Below, piece after piece: positions 10,024-18,712 of a stretch of DNA of 33,963 bases. This stretch comes from Dolosicoccus paucivorans (GTDB lineage: Bacteria > Bacillota > Bacilli > Lactobacillales > Aerococcaceae): positions 1 through 33,963 of the forward strand of contig NZ_FNEL01000015.1 in NCBI RefSeq assembly GCF_900100125.1, in the 5' to 3' direction. The notes under the pieces were generated by a model. The model saw nothing but the letters and a program-made list of their open reading frames with translations, ran no database searches and was not told the origin of the DNA. The translations under genes and the position numbers were made by a program. Each line of letters begins with the position of its first letter. The stretch's first letter is position 1.

Positions 10024-10836
10024 TTAATCTCCTTTATATACTTCAAATGGATTAGAGCTCTTTTGACTTGGTTGACAAGTTAATGGCCAATTTTGATCAT
10101 TAATAATTTTTTGAATAACTTCATTCATTTTAGTATTAAAAATATGTTCAATATAATGCCCTGCATCAATTGTCATAAAAGACTCTTCTAATAAAGCTTG
10201 ACCTGTATGGAAAGTGATGTCTCCCGTAATAAAAATATCCGGTTGAGATAAACTCACTTCTTCCATTAAAGAACTTCCTGATCCTCCGATAATCGCAATG
10301 CGTTGGTAAGTGGATTGAGGTTCTTTTTCCATAATTTTAAAAGTTTGTAAATCAAAGGCCTTAGCGATATGTTCTAGTACTTCTTGACGAGTAAGGGGCT
10401 GTGTTAATTCGCCTACTCGTCCTAAAGTAGGTAAATTATCCTTCGTATCTTCATAAAAAGATGAAATATTTTCTAATTGTAATTGTTCACTTAGCCAATC
10501 GTTCATCCCGTTATGTGCTTGATCTAAGTTCGTATGTAGTGCGTAGACGTTCAGATCATTTTTGATCACTTTTTCGTAAAGTTTAATTTCTGGACTACTT
10601 AAATCAAATCGCTTAATAGGTTTAAAAAGTGGCGGATGGTGTACAATAATCGTATCGATTCCTTCTTCAATGGCTTCATCGACTACAGCCATCGTTAAAT
10701 CTAAACTAGTTAATATTTTATGAACCGAGCGGTCAAAGCCACCAAAGTGAAGTCCCACCTCATCCCATTCTTGAGCCATATCTAATGGATATAATTCGGT
10801 TAATTTTTGTGTTAAATCTTTTAACTTAATCGTCAT
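10024..10836 (-). CDS. Nif3-like dinuclear metal centre protein (YqfO family)
   Basis: NIF3/DUF34-family protein of 270 residues. The expected metal ligands are visible: His66-His67 in IIVHHPPLF, Asp105 in HTNLDQAHNG, and His227 with Glu230 in DAGHYIEH. It is the short form: the roughly 100-residue middle insertion of Bacillus YqfO is missing. Databases often label the family GTP cyclohydrolase 1 type 2 homologue, but its cellular reaction is not firmly settled and I do not assign one. It overlaps trmK by 11 nt and pepT starts right at its stop. The trmK-nif3 pair is conserved next to rpoD across Firmicutes, as here. Confidence 0.92.
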   Translation of the reverse strand: MTIKLKDLTQKLTELYPLDMAQEWDEVGLHFGGFDRSVHKILTSLDLTMAVVDEAIEEGIDTIIVHHPPLFKPIKRFDLSSPEIKLYEKVIKNDLNVYALHTNLDQAHNGMNDWLSEQLQLENISSFYEDTKDNLPTLGRVGELTQPLTRQEVLEHIAKAFDLQTFKIMEKEPQSTYQRIAIIGGSGSSLMEEVSLSQPDIFITGDITFHTGQALLEESFMTIDAGHYIEHIFNTKMNEVIQKIINDQNWPLTCQPSQKSSNPFEVYKGD

Positions 10837-11539
10837 TCAATAAAACCTCCTCGATCGATTTAATGCGTTCTTTAATGTAAATGACTTTATCTTCATCCAC
10901 TTGTTGTGAGTGGGTCATTTGTTGTTGGACATTTTTTAATTTATTTAATTCATTAGACCAATAGGTGACAAAATATTTATCTTGTTTCTTTAAATTAATC
11001 GGTCCAAACAACTCTTCATTGTAGGTCAATTTAGGTCCCGACTTTTGATAAATTGCCACAATAACTTCATACAACCGACCATGATCTTCGACAATAATTT
11101 CATCAATTATACTTGATTCATGATCACTAATCCATTTTCTTACATGATTAGACGCCATATTAGGTTGCAGTATTAAGAGAGTATTGGGCTTAATAGCTTG
11201 TTGCCCTTCATTTAAAATATCTCGAATCAAAACGCCTCCCATACCACAAATAGTAATTACATTTACTTGATCATTTTCTTTGATAACAGAAAGACCGTCT
11301 CCTAAACGGACACTTAAACGATCTTTAAAAGAGTAGGCTTCTTTCATTTTTTGCGCAGCTCTAAAAGGGCCCTCAACGACTTCTCCAGCAATTGCTTTAG
11401 CAATATGGTTATTTAATAGTAAATAGCTCGGTAAATAAGCGTGATCACTTCCTACATCACATAACACGACTTCATTCTGTGGTGCATACTGTTGAACATA
11501 TTGAGCCACTTGTTGTAGACGCGGACTTAGTTGAATCAT
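10826..11539 (-). CDS. trmK: tRNA (adenine(22)-N1)-methyltransferase TrmK
   Basis: Class I SAM-dependent methyltransferase (YqfN/TrmK family) that makes m1A22 in the D-loop region of certain tRNAs. The SAM-binding loop is CDVGSDHAYLP (27-37), and the family signature ICGMGG lies at 97-102. The last third (from about 170) is charged and helical and fits the C-terminal coiled coil of the family. Length 237 is normal. The ribosome binding site GGAGG lies 7 nt before the ATG and directly against the U-run of the rpoD terminator, so there is no room for a promoter of its own after that terminator. Confidence 0.93.
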   Translation of the reverse strand: MIQLSPRLQQVAQYVQQYAPQNEVVLCDVGSDHAYLPSYLLLNNHIAKAIAGEVVEGPFRAAQKMKEAYSFKDRLSVRLGDGLSVIKENDQVNVITICGMGGVLIRDILNEGQQAIKPNTLLILQPNMASNHVRKWISDHESSIIDEIIVEDHGRLYEVIVAIYQKSGPKLTYNEELFGPINLKKQDKYFVTYWSNELNKLKNVQQQMTHSQQVDEDKVIYIKERIKSIEEVLLNDD

Positions 11540-11551
11540 ATAAAAACCTCC

Positions 11552-11602
11552 AAAAAAACCGGGTCCAAACGAGTCTTTGCACTCGTCCAGGAGACCCGGT
11601 TT
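11552..11602 (-). terminator. Intrinsic terminator after rpoD, abutting the trmK ribosome binding site
   Basis: A two-tier hairpin. The outer arms AAACCGGGTC (11556-11565) and GACCCGGTTT (11593-11602) are perfect, and the inner arms ACGAGT (11569-11574) and ACTCGT (11581-11586) close a 6-nt loop. On the minus strand it is followed by seven U residues and then immediately by GGAGG for trmK. Confidence 0.85.
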
Positions 11603-11608
11603 AAAGTA

Positions 11609-12745
11609 TTATTCTAAAAAGTCTTTTAATTGTTTAGATCGACTTGGATGACGAAGTTTGCGTAAAGCTTTCGCTTCAATTTGGCGAATACGCTCCCTTG
11701 TTACTCCAAAAACAGTTCCTACTTGTTCTAATGTACGGATATTTCCATCATCTAGACCAAAACGTAGGCGTAAGACATTTTCTTCACGGTCAGTTAATGT
11801 ATCTAATACGTCTTCTAATTGCTCTCGCAATAAAGACGAAGCCGTAAAGTCTTCTGGACTCATGGCTCCTTCATCTTCAATAAAGTCACCTAAGTGAGAG
11901 TCATCCTCTTCACCGATAGGTGTTTCTAGTGAGACGGGCTCTTGAGCAATCTTTAGAATTTCTCGTACTTTTTCAGTTGGTAGATCCATTTCGGCACCAA
12001 TTTCTTCTGGTGTCGGTTCACGACCTAAATCTTGAAGTAATTGACGTTGAATTCGGACCAATTTGTTAATCGTTTCAACCATATGAACCGGAATACGAAT
12101 CGTTCTTGCTTGATCGGCAATCGCACGTGTAATGGCTTGGCGAATCCACCATGTAGCATAAGTAGAGAATTTAAATCCTTTTGTATGGTCAAATTTATCC
12201 ACTGCACGCATAAGTCCCATATTACCTTCTTGAATTAAGTCTAAAAAGGCCATGCCGCGCCCAACGTAACGTTTAGCGATGGAGACAACTAATCGTAAGT
12301 TCGCTTCCGCAAGTTCTTGTTTAGCTAGCTCATCGCCATCTAAAATACGAATAGCTAATTCCACTTCTTCATCGGCCGTTAATAAATCTACACGGCCGAT
12401 TTCTTTTAAATACATCCGAACAGGGTCACTTACGTTCATTCGTGTAGAAGCGGCCTGTTGATCAGCCAGTTCGGCCGCTGACACTTGATCTTGTTGACGA
12501 ACCATTTGTTGGCGAGTTGGACCCCCGTCATCTCCGACAACAGCGACTCCTTGATCTTCTACTTTTTGGATTAATTTATCCATTCCATCAGCATCTAATT
12601 CGTAAGGACTCGCTATTTGTTTCGTTAATTCATCATAATGAATTTGTCCGACTAATTTCTTTTCAGCAATCAATTTCTTTGTTGCGTCTTCTAGTGATAG
12701 AGTGAGTGCTTGTTTAGATTGATTATCTTGAACTTTCTTTGACAT
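11609..12745 (-). CDS. rpoD: Primary sigma factor RpoD (SigA)
   Basis: Housekeeping sigma-70 factor, 378 residues. A short acidic region 1.1 (about 1-75) precedes region 1.2 ([11 protein letters not shown] from 107). Region 2 is typical, with [16 protein letters not shown] (150-165) and [17 protein letters not shown] (169-185), followed by [17 protein letters not shown] for -10 recognition and melting. Region 3 contains [13 protein letters not shown]. Region 4.2 has the -35 helix-turn-helix [19 protein letters not shown] near 345-370. The N-terminus lacks the long non-conserved region of the E. coli protein, as in other Firmicutes. It follows dnaG by 22 nt with a GGGGGAG ribosome binding site, forming the dnaG-rpoD core of the macromolecular synthesis operon. 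A strong terminator follows. Confidence 0.98.
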   Translation of the reverse strand: MSKKVQDNQSKQALTLSLEDATKKLIAEKKLVGQIHYDELTKQIASPYELDADGMDKLIQKVEDQGVAVVGDDGGPTRQQMVRQQDQVSAAELADQQAASTRMNVSDPVRMYLKEIGRVDLLTADEEVELAIRILDGDELAKQELAEANLRLVVSIAKRYVGRGMAFLDLIQEGNMGLMRAVDKFDHTKGFKFSTYATWWIRQAITRAIADQARTIRIPVHMVETINKLVRIQRQLLQDLGREPTPEEIGAEMDLPTEKVREILKIAQEPVSLETPIGEEDDSHLGDFIEDEGAMSPEDFTASSLLREQLEDVLDTLTDREENVLRLRFGLDDGNIRTLEQVGTVFGVTRERIRQIEAKALRKLRHPSRSKQLKDFLE

Positions 12746-12767
12746 AGTAGACTCCCCCTTTTAAATA

Positions 12768-14636
12768 TTATAGCGACTTTAATTCAATCACTTTGTCTTG
12801 AATTTGTCGATAAAGTTCGCTTGCTTCTTGTAATTGCTTTAGTTTTGCAAGTTGATTGGCTTGTTGTCTTAACTCATCGATTTCCAGTTGAATAAACTCA
12901 CGGTCTAATACGGTTAAACAATCAGACATCACTTCTTTTACAAACCCTAGCGGTTGGTATTCATTTCTAATGGAAATAAACAATTGCTTTAACGTTTCAT
13001 CGTTGATTTTCTGATCCAATTCCGTCATCGGTAATTGGACAGGATTGTGCTTATTATAATAAGCTTCTTCTAGAATAAAGTAAAGTGATTGGCTATGTTC
13101 ATGGATTAAGATAAAAGGTATTCCATTAAACTGCTCATTTAAATATTCCCAAGCTTGTGGATAGTAGATTAAATAAAATAAAATTTGTTTTTCCGCAAAA
13201 AATGCCGCTTTCGATCTTAAGGTCACGTCCCCTGAGACTAAGTTTGTAGCGGTACTTAATTTGCTGACCGTCTTTTTAGGTTGCTGGAGGTTTTCCTTAG
13301 CATTTGATTGAGCGAGTGGAAGTTGGATTGTTTGATAAGTTTGCATTAATGTTTCGACAGGAATCGAATATTTTTGAGCGATGGATTGAATTTTCAATTC
13401 AACTTCAATAGCTGATTGACTCACTTGAGCGACTAACACCAATAAACGTTCAATATATTGCGCGAGCTCTTGCTGAATTGATAAATCAAAGTCTTTTTGC
13501 CAAAAGGATTCATAAAATGAAAACATATCATCTGATTGATGAATCAGAGCTTGAAAACTTTCGACACCTTTTTCTTTAATCCACTCGTCAGGATCCATTT
13601 TCATAGGAATCGTGATATTTTTAAAGGTCAATTTATCGTAATTTAAACCTAATTGATACGCTTTATCTGTTGCTTGTTGGCCTGCTTTATCCCCATCAAA
13701 AATCAATACTACTTCTGAAGCGATCTTTTCTAAACGTTGTAAATGAGTAGAAGACAGACTTGTTCCCATCGTTGCCACTGTGTTTTCAACTTTGGCTTGA
13801 TGAAGCGCAATAACATCCATAAACCCTTCAGCAATTAGTACTTGTTTAGTTTGACGAATAGTAGGTGTTGCTTTATCTAGGTTAAATAAATGATGAGACT
13901 TATTAAAGATCGCTGTATTGGGTGAGTTTAAATATTTAGCTTGTTGCAAATCAGATGTTTGTTCATAAACTCTCCCAGAAAATCCTACTACTTCTCCATT
14001 AACATTTCGAAGTGGAAAGATAATTCGACCTCGAAAACGATCAATCAGTTCATTATCATTGTTTAAATAAAAAATGCCAGATTCAATTAATTCTTCTGTT
14101 GTAAATTCTTCTTGTTGCAATACTTGAACAAGTATCTTAGAAGAATGAGGTGCTAACCCTATTTGGAAACTTTCCATCGTCTCTTGAGTGAATTGTCGCT
14201 TTGTTAAATAGTCCAAAGCTTCAACACCATTTTGAGTTCCTTGTAAGTAATAACAATAAAAGTCGGTCACTTTTTGATGAATTAATAATAACCGTTTTTT
14301 TAAAATATCTTGTGAGCTCAAAGGACGTTCTTGTAAATATTCAGCGTCTAAAGGCACATGACTTATTTCCGCTGCCCTTTTTACGGCCTCCACAAAATTA
14401 ATATGTTCTATTTCTTGTAAAAAGTTAAAAACATTTCCGCCACGGCCGCAGCTAAAGCAATGATACAGTTGCTTAGCTTTGTCTACGGAAAAAGATGGAT
14501 TTCGATCCTCGTGAAATGGGCAAGAAGCAACAAAGTTTTTACCTGATTGACTAAGACGGGTATATTTCCCAATCACTTGCGTAATATCTGTTTTTTGCTG
14601 TATTTCTTCTATTTTTTGTGGAGGTATAAAAGCCAT
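12768..14636 (-). CDS. dnaG: DNA primase DnaG
   Basis: Primase that lays RNA primers at the replication fork and binds the replicative helicase through its C-terminus. The N-terminal CHC2 zinc ribbon has Cys39, His42, Cys60 and Cys63 (CPFHEDRNPSF ... HCFSCGRGG). The catalytic core follows with FRGRIIFPLRN, and the TOPRIM fold with LIAEGFMDVIAL (acidic Glu near 269) and FDGDKAG (near 313). The remainder (about 440-622) is the poorly conserved helicase-interacting domain. Length 622 is normal. It lies 13 nt after engB and so is probably transcribed with clpX-engB. I see no separate promoter. Confidence 0.98.
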   Translation of the reverse strand: MAFIPPQKIEEIQQKTDITQVIGKYTRLSQSGKNFVASCPFHEDRNPSFSVDKAKQLYHCFSCGRGGNVFNFLQEIEHINFVEAVKRAAEISHVPLDAEYLQERPLSSQDILKKRLLLIHQKVTDFYCYYLQGTQNGVEALDYLTKRQFTQETMESFQIGLAPHSSKILVQVLQQEEFTTEELIESGIFYLNNDNELIDRFRGRIIFPLRNVNGEVVGFSGRVYEQTSDLQQAKYLNSPNTAIFNKSHHLFNLDKATPTIRQTKQVLIAEGFMDVIALHQAKVENTVATMGTSLSSTHLQRLEKIASEVVLIFDGDKAGQQATDKAYQLGLNYDKLTFKNITIPMKMDPDEWIKEKGVESFQALIHQSDDMFSFYESFWQKDFDLSIQQELAQYIERLLVLVAQVSQSAIEVELKIQSIAQKYSIPVETLMQTYQTIQLPLAQSNAKENLQQPKKTVSKLSTATNLVSGDVTLRSKAAFFAEKQILFYLIYYPQAWEYLNEQFNGIPFILIHEHSQSLYFILEEAYYNKHNPVQLPMTELDQKINDETLKQLFISIRNEYQPLGFVKEVMSDCLTVLDREFIQLEIDELRQQANQLAKLKQLQEASELYRQIQDKVIELKSL

Positions 14637-14649
14637 CTTAACTCACCCT

Positions 14650-15231
14650 TTAGATAAATTCTTCAACAATTGACCATACGTCTTTTAAACCTTCTCCTGT
14701 CGCTGAAGAAACTGGAAACAGTGCATCAACAGTCGGTAAATCCAAAGCTTTTTTATAAATAGACAAGTGTTTTGGATATTGACTACGTTTTATTTTATCC
14801 ATTTTAGTTAAAACGATGGCATAAGGTATATCTAATGACTCAGCGTAGTTTTTCATTTCGATATCTAATGCCGTAGGTGCATGCCTAAAATCCATCAACA
14901 ATAAAAGAAGTTCTAAATTATCCCGTGTTGTTAAATACTTTTCGATCATTTTAGCCCATTTAACACGGTCTTTTTTTGACACTTTAGCATATCCATATCC
15001 AGGTACATCCACGAAGCGAAAAGCTTCGTTAATTTCGTAAAAGTTTAACGTTTGTGTTTTTCCTGGTTGACTAGAGGTACGAGCTAGTCCCTTTCGTTGA
15101 ATCATTTTGTTAATAAAAGAGGATTTACCCACGTTTGAACGTCCCGATAAAGCGACTTCAGCTAAGTCAGTTGATGGGTATTGATGAGGTTCAGCTGCAC
15201 TAATTACTAACTTTGCGTCATGAACTTGCAT
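14650..15231 (-). CDS. engB: Ribosome biogenesis GTPase EngB (YsxC)
   Basis: Small essential GTPase that acts in late large-subunit ribosome assembly, 193 residues. G motifs: G1 GRSNVGKSS (30-38), switch I/G2 region PGKTQTLNFYE (56-66), G3 DVPGYG (75-80), G4 TKMD (142-145) and G5 SSATGEG near the end. The start codon shares one base with the clpX stop (TAATG), and AAGGAT upstream acts as ribosome binding site, so translation is probably coupled to clpX. The tig-clpX-engB association is also known in Bacillus, where lon genes lie between. Confidence 0.96.
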   Translation of the reverse strand: MQVHDAKLVISAAEPHQYPSTDLAEVALSGRSNVGKSSFINKMIQRKGLARTSSQPGKTQTLNFYEINEAFRFVDVPGYGYAKVSKKDRVKWAKMIEKYLTTRDNLELLLLLMDFRHAPTALDIEMKNYAESLDIPYAIVLTKMDKIKRSQYPKHLSIYKKALDLPTVDALFPVSSATGEGLKDVWSIVEEFI

Positions 15232-16499
15232 TAGTTATCCTTATCCTTTGTAATTCGTTTATTATCTAAATCATAAAACGTCGGTTTTGTTTTCTTTAAT
15301 ACGTTTGTTTTAGTAATGACAACTCGACTGACATCAGAGCGACTCGGAACTTCGAACATAATATCCATCATAATTTCTTCTAAAATTGAACGTAAACCTC
15401 GTGCACCTGTATCCCGTTCAATGGCTAACTGAGCCACCGCTTCTAACGCATCTTTTCTAAACTCTAGTTTTACATCATCTAATGCAAATAATTTTTGGTA
15501 TTGTTTAATTAATGCATTTTTAGGCTCTGTTAAAATCGAAATCAGTTCCTCTTGGGTGAGTTTACTCAACGTTGCGGTAATCGGAAGGCGCCCGATGAAT
15601 TCTGGAATCAGACCGAATTTAAGTAGGTCTTCTGACGTAATTTGTGCCATTAAATCATTTTCTTCATCGATTGAATGCGACGTATTGCCAAAACCAATAA
15701 CTCGCTGGCCTAAACGTTCTTTAACGATATCTTCAATTCCAGCAAATGCTCCTCCTACAATAAAGAGAATTTGAGATGTATCTACCGTAATTAGATCTTG
15801 ACCGGGATGTTTACGTCCTCCTTTAGGTGGCACACTTGCAGTCGTTCCTTCTAAAATTTTAAGAAGCGCTTGTTGGACGCCTTCACCACTCACATCGCGA
15901 GTAATTGAAACATTTTCGCTCTTTTTAGCTATTTTATCAATCTCATCGACATAGATAATGCCTCGCTCAGCTAATTCAATATTATAGTCTGCTGCTTGAA
16001 CAAGTTTTAAAATAATATTTTCAACGTCTTCGCCTACATAACCTGCTTCAGTTAGGGTCGTTGCATCAGCAATCGCAAACGGAACGTTTAATAAACGAGC
16101 TAAACTTTGAGCGATAAACGTTTTTCCTGAACCCGTTGGACCAACTAATAGTATGTTAGACTTTTGTAATTCGATATCGTCTTCTTCAACGAGTTCTCGT
16201 TCATTATGATTAATTCGCTTGTAGTGGTTATAGACTGCTACAGACAGTGCTTTTTTAGCTTGAGTTTGTCCGATAACATAATCATTTAACTTGTTCATAA
16301 TTTCTACTGGCGTGAGTAAGGTCATTGGTTCAGCTGTAAACTCACGATTTTTCTCTTCAGAAATAATCTCTTGACATAAATCAACGCACTCGTCACAAAT
16401 AAAAACATCAGGACCTGCAATGATTTTATACACTTCATCTTGAGTACGCCCGCAAAACGAACATGAAATCGTGTGAGAGTCTGGTTGTCGTTTGCTCAT
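15231..16499 (-). CDS. clpX: ClpX, ATPase subunit of ClpXP protease
   Basis: AAA+ unfoldase that delivers tagged substrates to ClpP, 422 residues. The N-terminal zinc-binding domain has Cys13, Cys16, Cys35 and Cys38. Walker A is GPTGSGKT (about 122-129) and Walker [11 protein letters not shown] (about 181-190). The pore-loop and sensor regions are typical ([26 protein letters not shown]). The IGF loop that docks on ClpP is present as RVIGFGNT. It follows tig after a terminator, with AAGGAG about 10 nt before the ATG. No CtsR-type operator was seen upstream. Confidence 0.97.
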   Translation of the reverse strand: MSKRQPDSHTISCSFCGRTQDEVYKIIAGPDVFICDECVDLCQEIISEEKNREFTAEPMTLLTPVEIMNKLNDYVIGQTQAKKALSVAVYNHYKRINHNERELVEEDDIELQKSNILLVGPTGSGKTFIAQSLARLLNVPFAIADATTLTEAGYVGEDVENIILKLVQAADYNIELAERGIIYVDEIDKIAKKSENVSITRDVSGEGVQQALLKILEGTTASVPPKGGRKHPGQDLITVDTSQILFIVGGAFAGIEDIVKERLGQRVIGFGNTSHSIDEENDLMAQITSEDLLKFGLIPEFIGRLPITATLSKLTQEELISILTEPKNALIKQYQKLFALDDVKLEFRKDALEAVAQLAIERDTGARGLRSILEEIMMDIMFEVPSRSDVSRVVITKTNVLKKTKPTFYDLDNKRITKDKDN

Positions 16500-16534
16500 T
16501 CTTTCATCTCTCCTTTACTTCTAAAATAGACAAT

Positions 16535-16574
16535 AAAAAGGGATGCAAGTTTTTTATCCGTACTTGCAATCCCT
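16535..16574 (-). terminator. Intrinsic terminator after tig
   Basis: Arms AGGGATGCAAGT (16539-16550) and ACTTGCAATCCCT (16562-16574), with one bulged base and an 11-nt loop. On the minus strand the stem ends in a U-run (16535-16538 region). It sits between tig and clpX, 35 nt before the clpX start. Confidence 0.8.
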
Positions 16575-16596
16575 CTTTCTTAATTTTTATCATCAA

Positions 16597-17877
16597 TTAT
16601 TTTTCTTCAGCAGATTCAACAATTAATTCCATTGCTTTTTTCATTTTAATGTCTGCTTCTAAAATATCTTTAGTTACGAATTGACGAACTTGATCTTCTT
16701 CCATGCCGTACTGTGCAGATAATAATGAAATTTCATGATCCATGTCTTCTTGAGACACTTCAATGTTTTCTGCCTTAACAATTGCTTCTAATACAAGGTT
16801 AGTTTTAGTGCGTAAGTCAGCTTCTTCAGCGAATTGTTCTTTTAGATCATCGCGTGAAGTACCTGTTAATTGATAATATAGCTCTTCGCTAATTTGTTGA
16901 TGTTTTAAGTTGTTTAAGAAATGCGTAATTTGACGCTCAATTTCCTCATCAACCATTACTTGAGGTAAATCAACAATTTCAGCATTTTCAACAGCTTGTC
17001 TTAACGCTGCATCTTCTGCTGCTCCTTTCGCTTCTTGTTCTTTAGCTTCTTCTAATTGAACGCGAAGTTTATGTTTAAGTTCATCTAGAGTTTCTACTTC
17101 GTCATCAGCATCTTTAGCAAACTCATCATCTAACTCTGGTAACTCAAGCGTTTTAACTTCGTGAACTGTTACTTTAAATGTAGCTTCTTTTCCAGCTAAT
17201 TCTTCCGCATGGTACTCTTCTGGGAAGGTTACTTTAACGTCTACCTCATCTCCTGCTTGAGTGCCAACTAATTGCTCTTCAAATCCTGGAATAAAAGAGT
17301 TTGATCCTAACTCTAATGAGTGGTTTGTTCCTTTGCCGCCTTCAAATGCTTCATCACCTAAGAAACCTTCAAAGTCAATGACAACTGTGTCGCCTTCTTC
17401 AGCTTTGCCGTCTTTAATGACAAGGTCAGCCATGTTTTGACGTTGTGTTTCTAATGCATTATCCACATCTTCTTGGGTCACTTCACGGTCTTGTTTTTCG
17501 ATCGTTAAGTTCTTATAGTCACCTAGTTTTACTTCTGGTTTTGTGACGACTTGAGCTGTTAATACCCATGGTTGGCCTTTTTCCATTGAAACAATATCAA
17601 ATGAAGGTTCAGCTACAACCTCTAATCCTTCTGCTTCGACCGCTTTAGCGTAAGCGGGTGCTAAAACATCATTTAATGCGTCTTGATATAAAGCTTCTTC
17701 GCCGTAAATGTTATTAAAAATTTGGCGTGGAACTTTTCCTTTACGAAATCCAGGTACAGATAAATTACCTTTTACACGATTGAACGCCTTATCTAAAGCT
17801 TTCTTTGTGTCTTCTACTGGAATTTCAAAGGTTAATAAACCTTCATTAGCATTTTGTTTTTCAAATTTAGTTGTCAT
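16597..17877 (-). CDS. tig: Trigger factor
   Basis: Ribosome-associated chaperone and peptidyl-prolyl isomerase that meets nascent chains at the exit tunnel, 426 residues. The ribosome-binding signature GFRKGKVP is at 43-50. The FKBP-like isomerase domain spans about 155-245 (EGDTVVIDFEGFLGDEAFEGG, then GFEEQLVG). The rest is the helical C-terminal chaperone domain. The first ATG at 17877 has GGAGG about 11 nt upstream, a little long but the only candidate. It has its own promoter and a terminator before clpX. Confidence 0.97.
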   Translation of the reverse strand: MTTKFEKQNANEGLLTFEIPVEDTKKALDKAFNRVKGNLSVPGFRKGKVPRQIFNNIYGEEALYQDALNDVLAPAYAKAVEAEGLEVVAEPSFDIVSMEKGQPWVLTAQVVTKPEVKLGDYKNLTIEKQDREVTQEDVDNALETQRQNMADLVIKDGKAEEGDTVVIDFEGFLGDEAFEGGKGTNHSLELGSNSFIPGFEEQLVGTQAGDEVDVKVTFPEEYHAEELAGKEATFKVTVHEVKTLELPELDDEFAKDADDEVETLDELKHKLRVQLEEAKEQEAKGAAEDAALRQAVENAEIVDLPQVMVDEEIERQITHFLNNLKHQQISEELYYQLTGTSRDDLKEQFAEEADLRTKTNLVLEAIVKAENIEVSQEDMDHEISLLSAQYGMEEDQVRQFVTKDILEADIKMKKAMELIVESAEEK

Positions 17878-17922
17878 TTTTTAATAAAACCTCCACATGA
17901 TTTCAATATTACATACTTTTAT

Positions 17923-17951
17923 ATTTTAACCCATTTCCTTAGTTTTGTAAA
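17923..17951 (-). promoter_or_regulatory. Promoter of tig
   Basis: On the minus strand, TTTACA (17946-17951) and TAAAAT (17923-17928) are separated by exactly 17 nt, a close match to the vegetative consensus. The start site would lie about 40 nt before the tig start codon. Confidence 0.7.
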
Positions 17952-18047
17952 CCTATTGCCTACTTAATATCGCTATACGTTTATTTCGAAACAGAAACGG
18001 TGTTGTTTTAAATTTTATATAAATATCACAGAACTGACACAAGAATA

Positions 18048-18056
18048 TGGTATGCT
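18048..18056 (+). promoter_or_regulatory. Extended -10 promoter of recU-pbp1A
   Basis: TGG followed by TATGCT (18051-18056) forms an extended -10 element. The -35 region is poor (a CTGACA at 18034-18039 is spaced for an alternative TAGAGT -10 instead). It lies about 40 nt upstream of recU, divergent from the tig promoter. Confidence 0.5.
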
Positions 18057-18093
18057 AGAGTAAGTATTCTGCATTCAAAGGAGTGTGTTTGAA

Positions 18094-18696
18094 TTGGTCC
18101 GCTATCCTTCAGGACATGGTCTAAGAAGAAATACGTCATTAAATTCAGCTAAACGACCTAAAAGAAACATTCAATATGGAAGTCGTGGAATGTCTTTAGA
18201 AGGACGTATCAATGAAAGCAACCATTATTATTTAACAAGAAACAAAGCAATTATTCACAAAAAACCAACCCCTATTCAAGTCGTACAAGTGGATTATCCA
18301 CGCCGAAGTGCTGCTAAAATTACAGAAGCTTATTATCGCCAAGCATCTACTACAGATTATAACGGCGTTTATAAAGGCTACTACGTTGATTTTGAAGCTA
18401 AAGAAACTACCAATAAAACAAGTTTTCCCCTTCAAAACTTACCACTTCACCAACGCACTCATATGCAACAATGTCTCGAACATGGTGGGATTGCGTTTGT
18501 CTTATTTTCTTTTAAAGTTCATCAAGAGATCTTTTTATTACCCTATGAATACTTAATGGAGTTTTTATCAAAAGAGACGGCTAAAAGTATTCCTTATGAA
18601 TTTATTAAAGAAAAAGGGTATGCGTGCCCTACAGGTGCTTTTCCTATGATTGATTATTTGCATGCCCTCGATCAATATTTAGACGATTTAAAATAA
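18094..18696 (+). CDS. recU: Holliday junction resolvase RecU
   Basis: Structure-specific endonuclease that resolves Holliday junctions in recombination and chromosome segregation. I place the start at TTG 18094, giving MVRYPSG and 200 residues. The longer GTG at 18085 is only 1 nt from the GGAG ribosome binding site, while TTG is 10 nt from it. With this start, conserved positions carry Bacillus RecU numbering: Arg71, Asp88 (TTDYNGVY), Glu101 and Lys103 (DFEAKET). The N-terminal flexible arm and the stalk segment (HKKPTPIQVVQVDYPRRS, 56-72) are typical. It is followed 16 nt later by the class A PBP gene, the conserved recU-ponA operon. Confidence 0.95.
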   Translation: MVRYPSGHGLRRNTSLNSAKRPKRNIQYGSRGMSLEGRINESNHYYLTRNKAIIHKKPTPIQVVQVDYPRRSAAKITEAYYRQASTTDYNGVYKGYYVDFEAKETTNKTSFPLQNLPLHQRTHMQQCLEHGGIAFVLFSFKVHQEIFLLPYEYLMEFLSKETAKSIPYEFIKEKGYACPTGAFPMIDYLHALDQYLDDLK

Positions 18697-18712
18697 TAAA
18701 TGAGGTGTTTAA

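Noticed and set aside
11644-12705. Several plus-strand open frames of 60-79 codons across rpoD
   Set aside because: They lie antisense to a highly conserved gene and have no ribosome binding site or recognisable product.
16500-16534. Possible separate promoter for clpX after the tig terminator
   Set aside because: No hexamer pair with 16-18 nt spacing fits between the hairpin and the ribosome binding site.
17878-18084. Riboswitch, T-box or small gene in the tig-recU gap
   Set aside because: Only divergent promoter elements were found; there is no conserved leader motif, terminator/antiterminator pair or open frame with a binding site.
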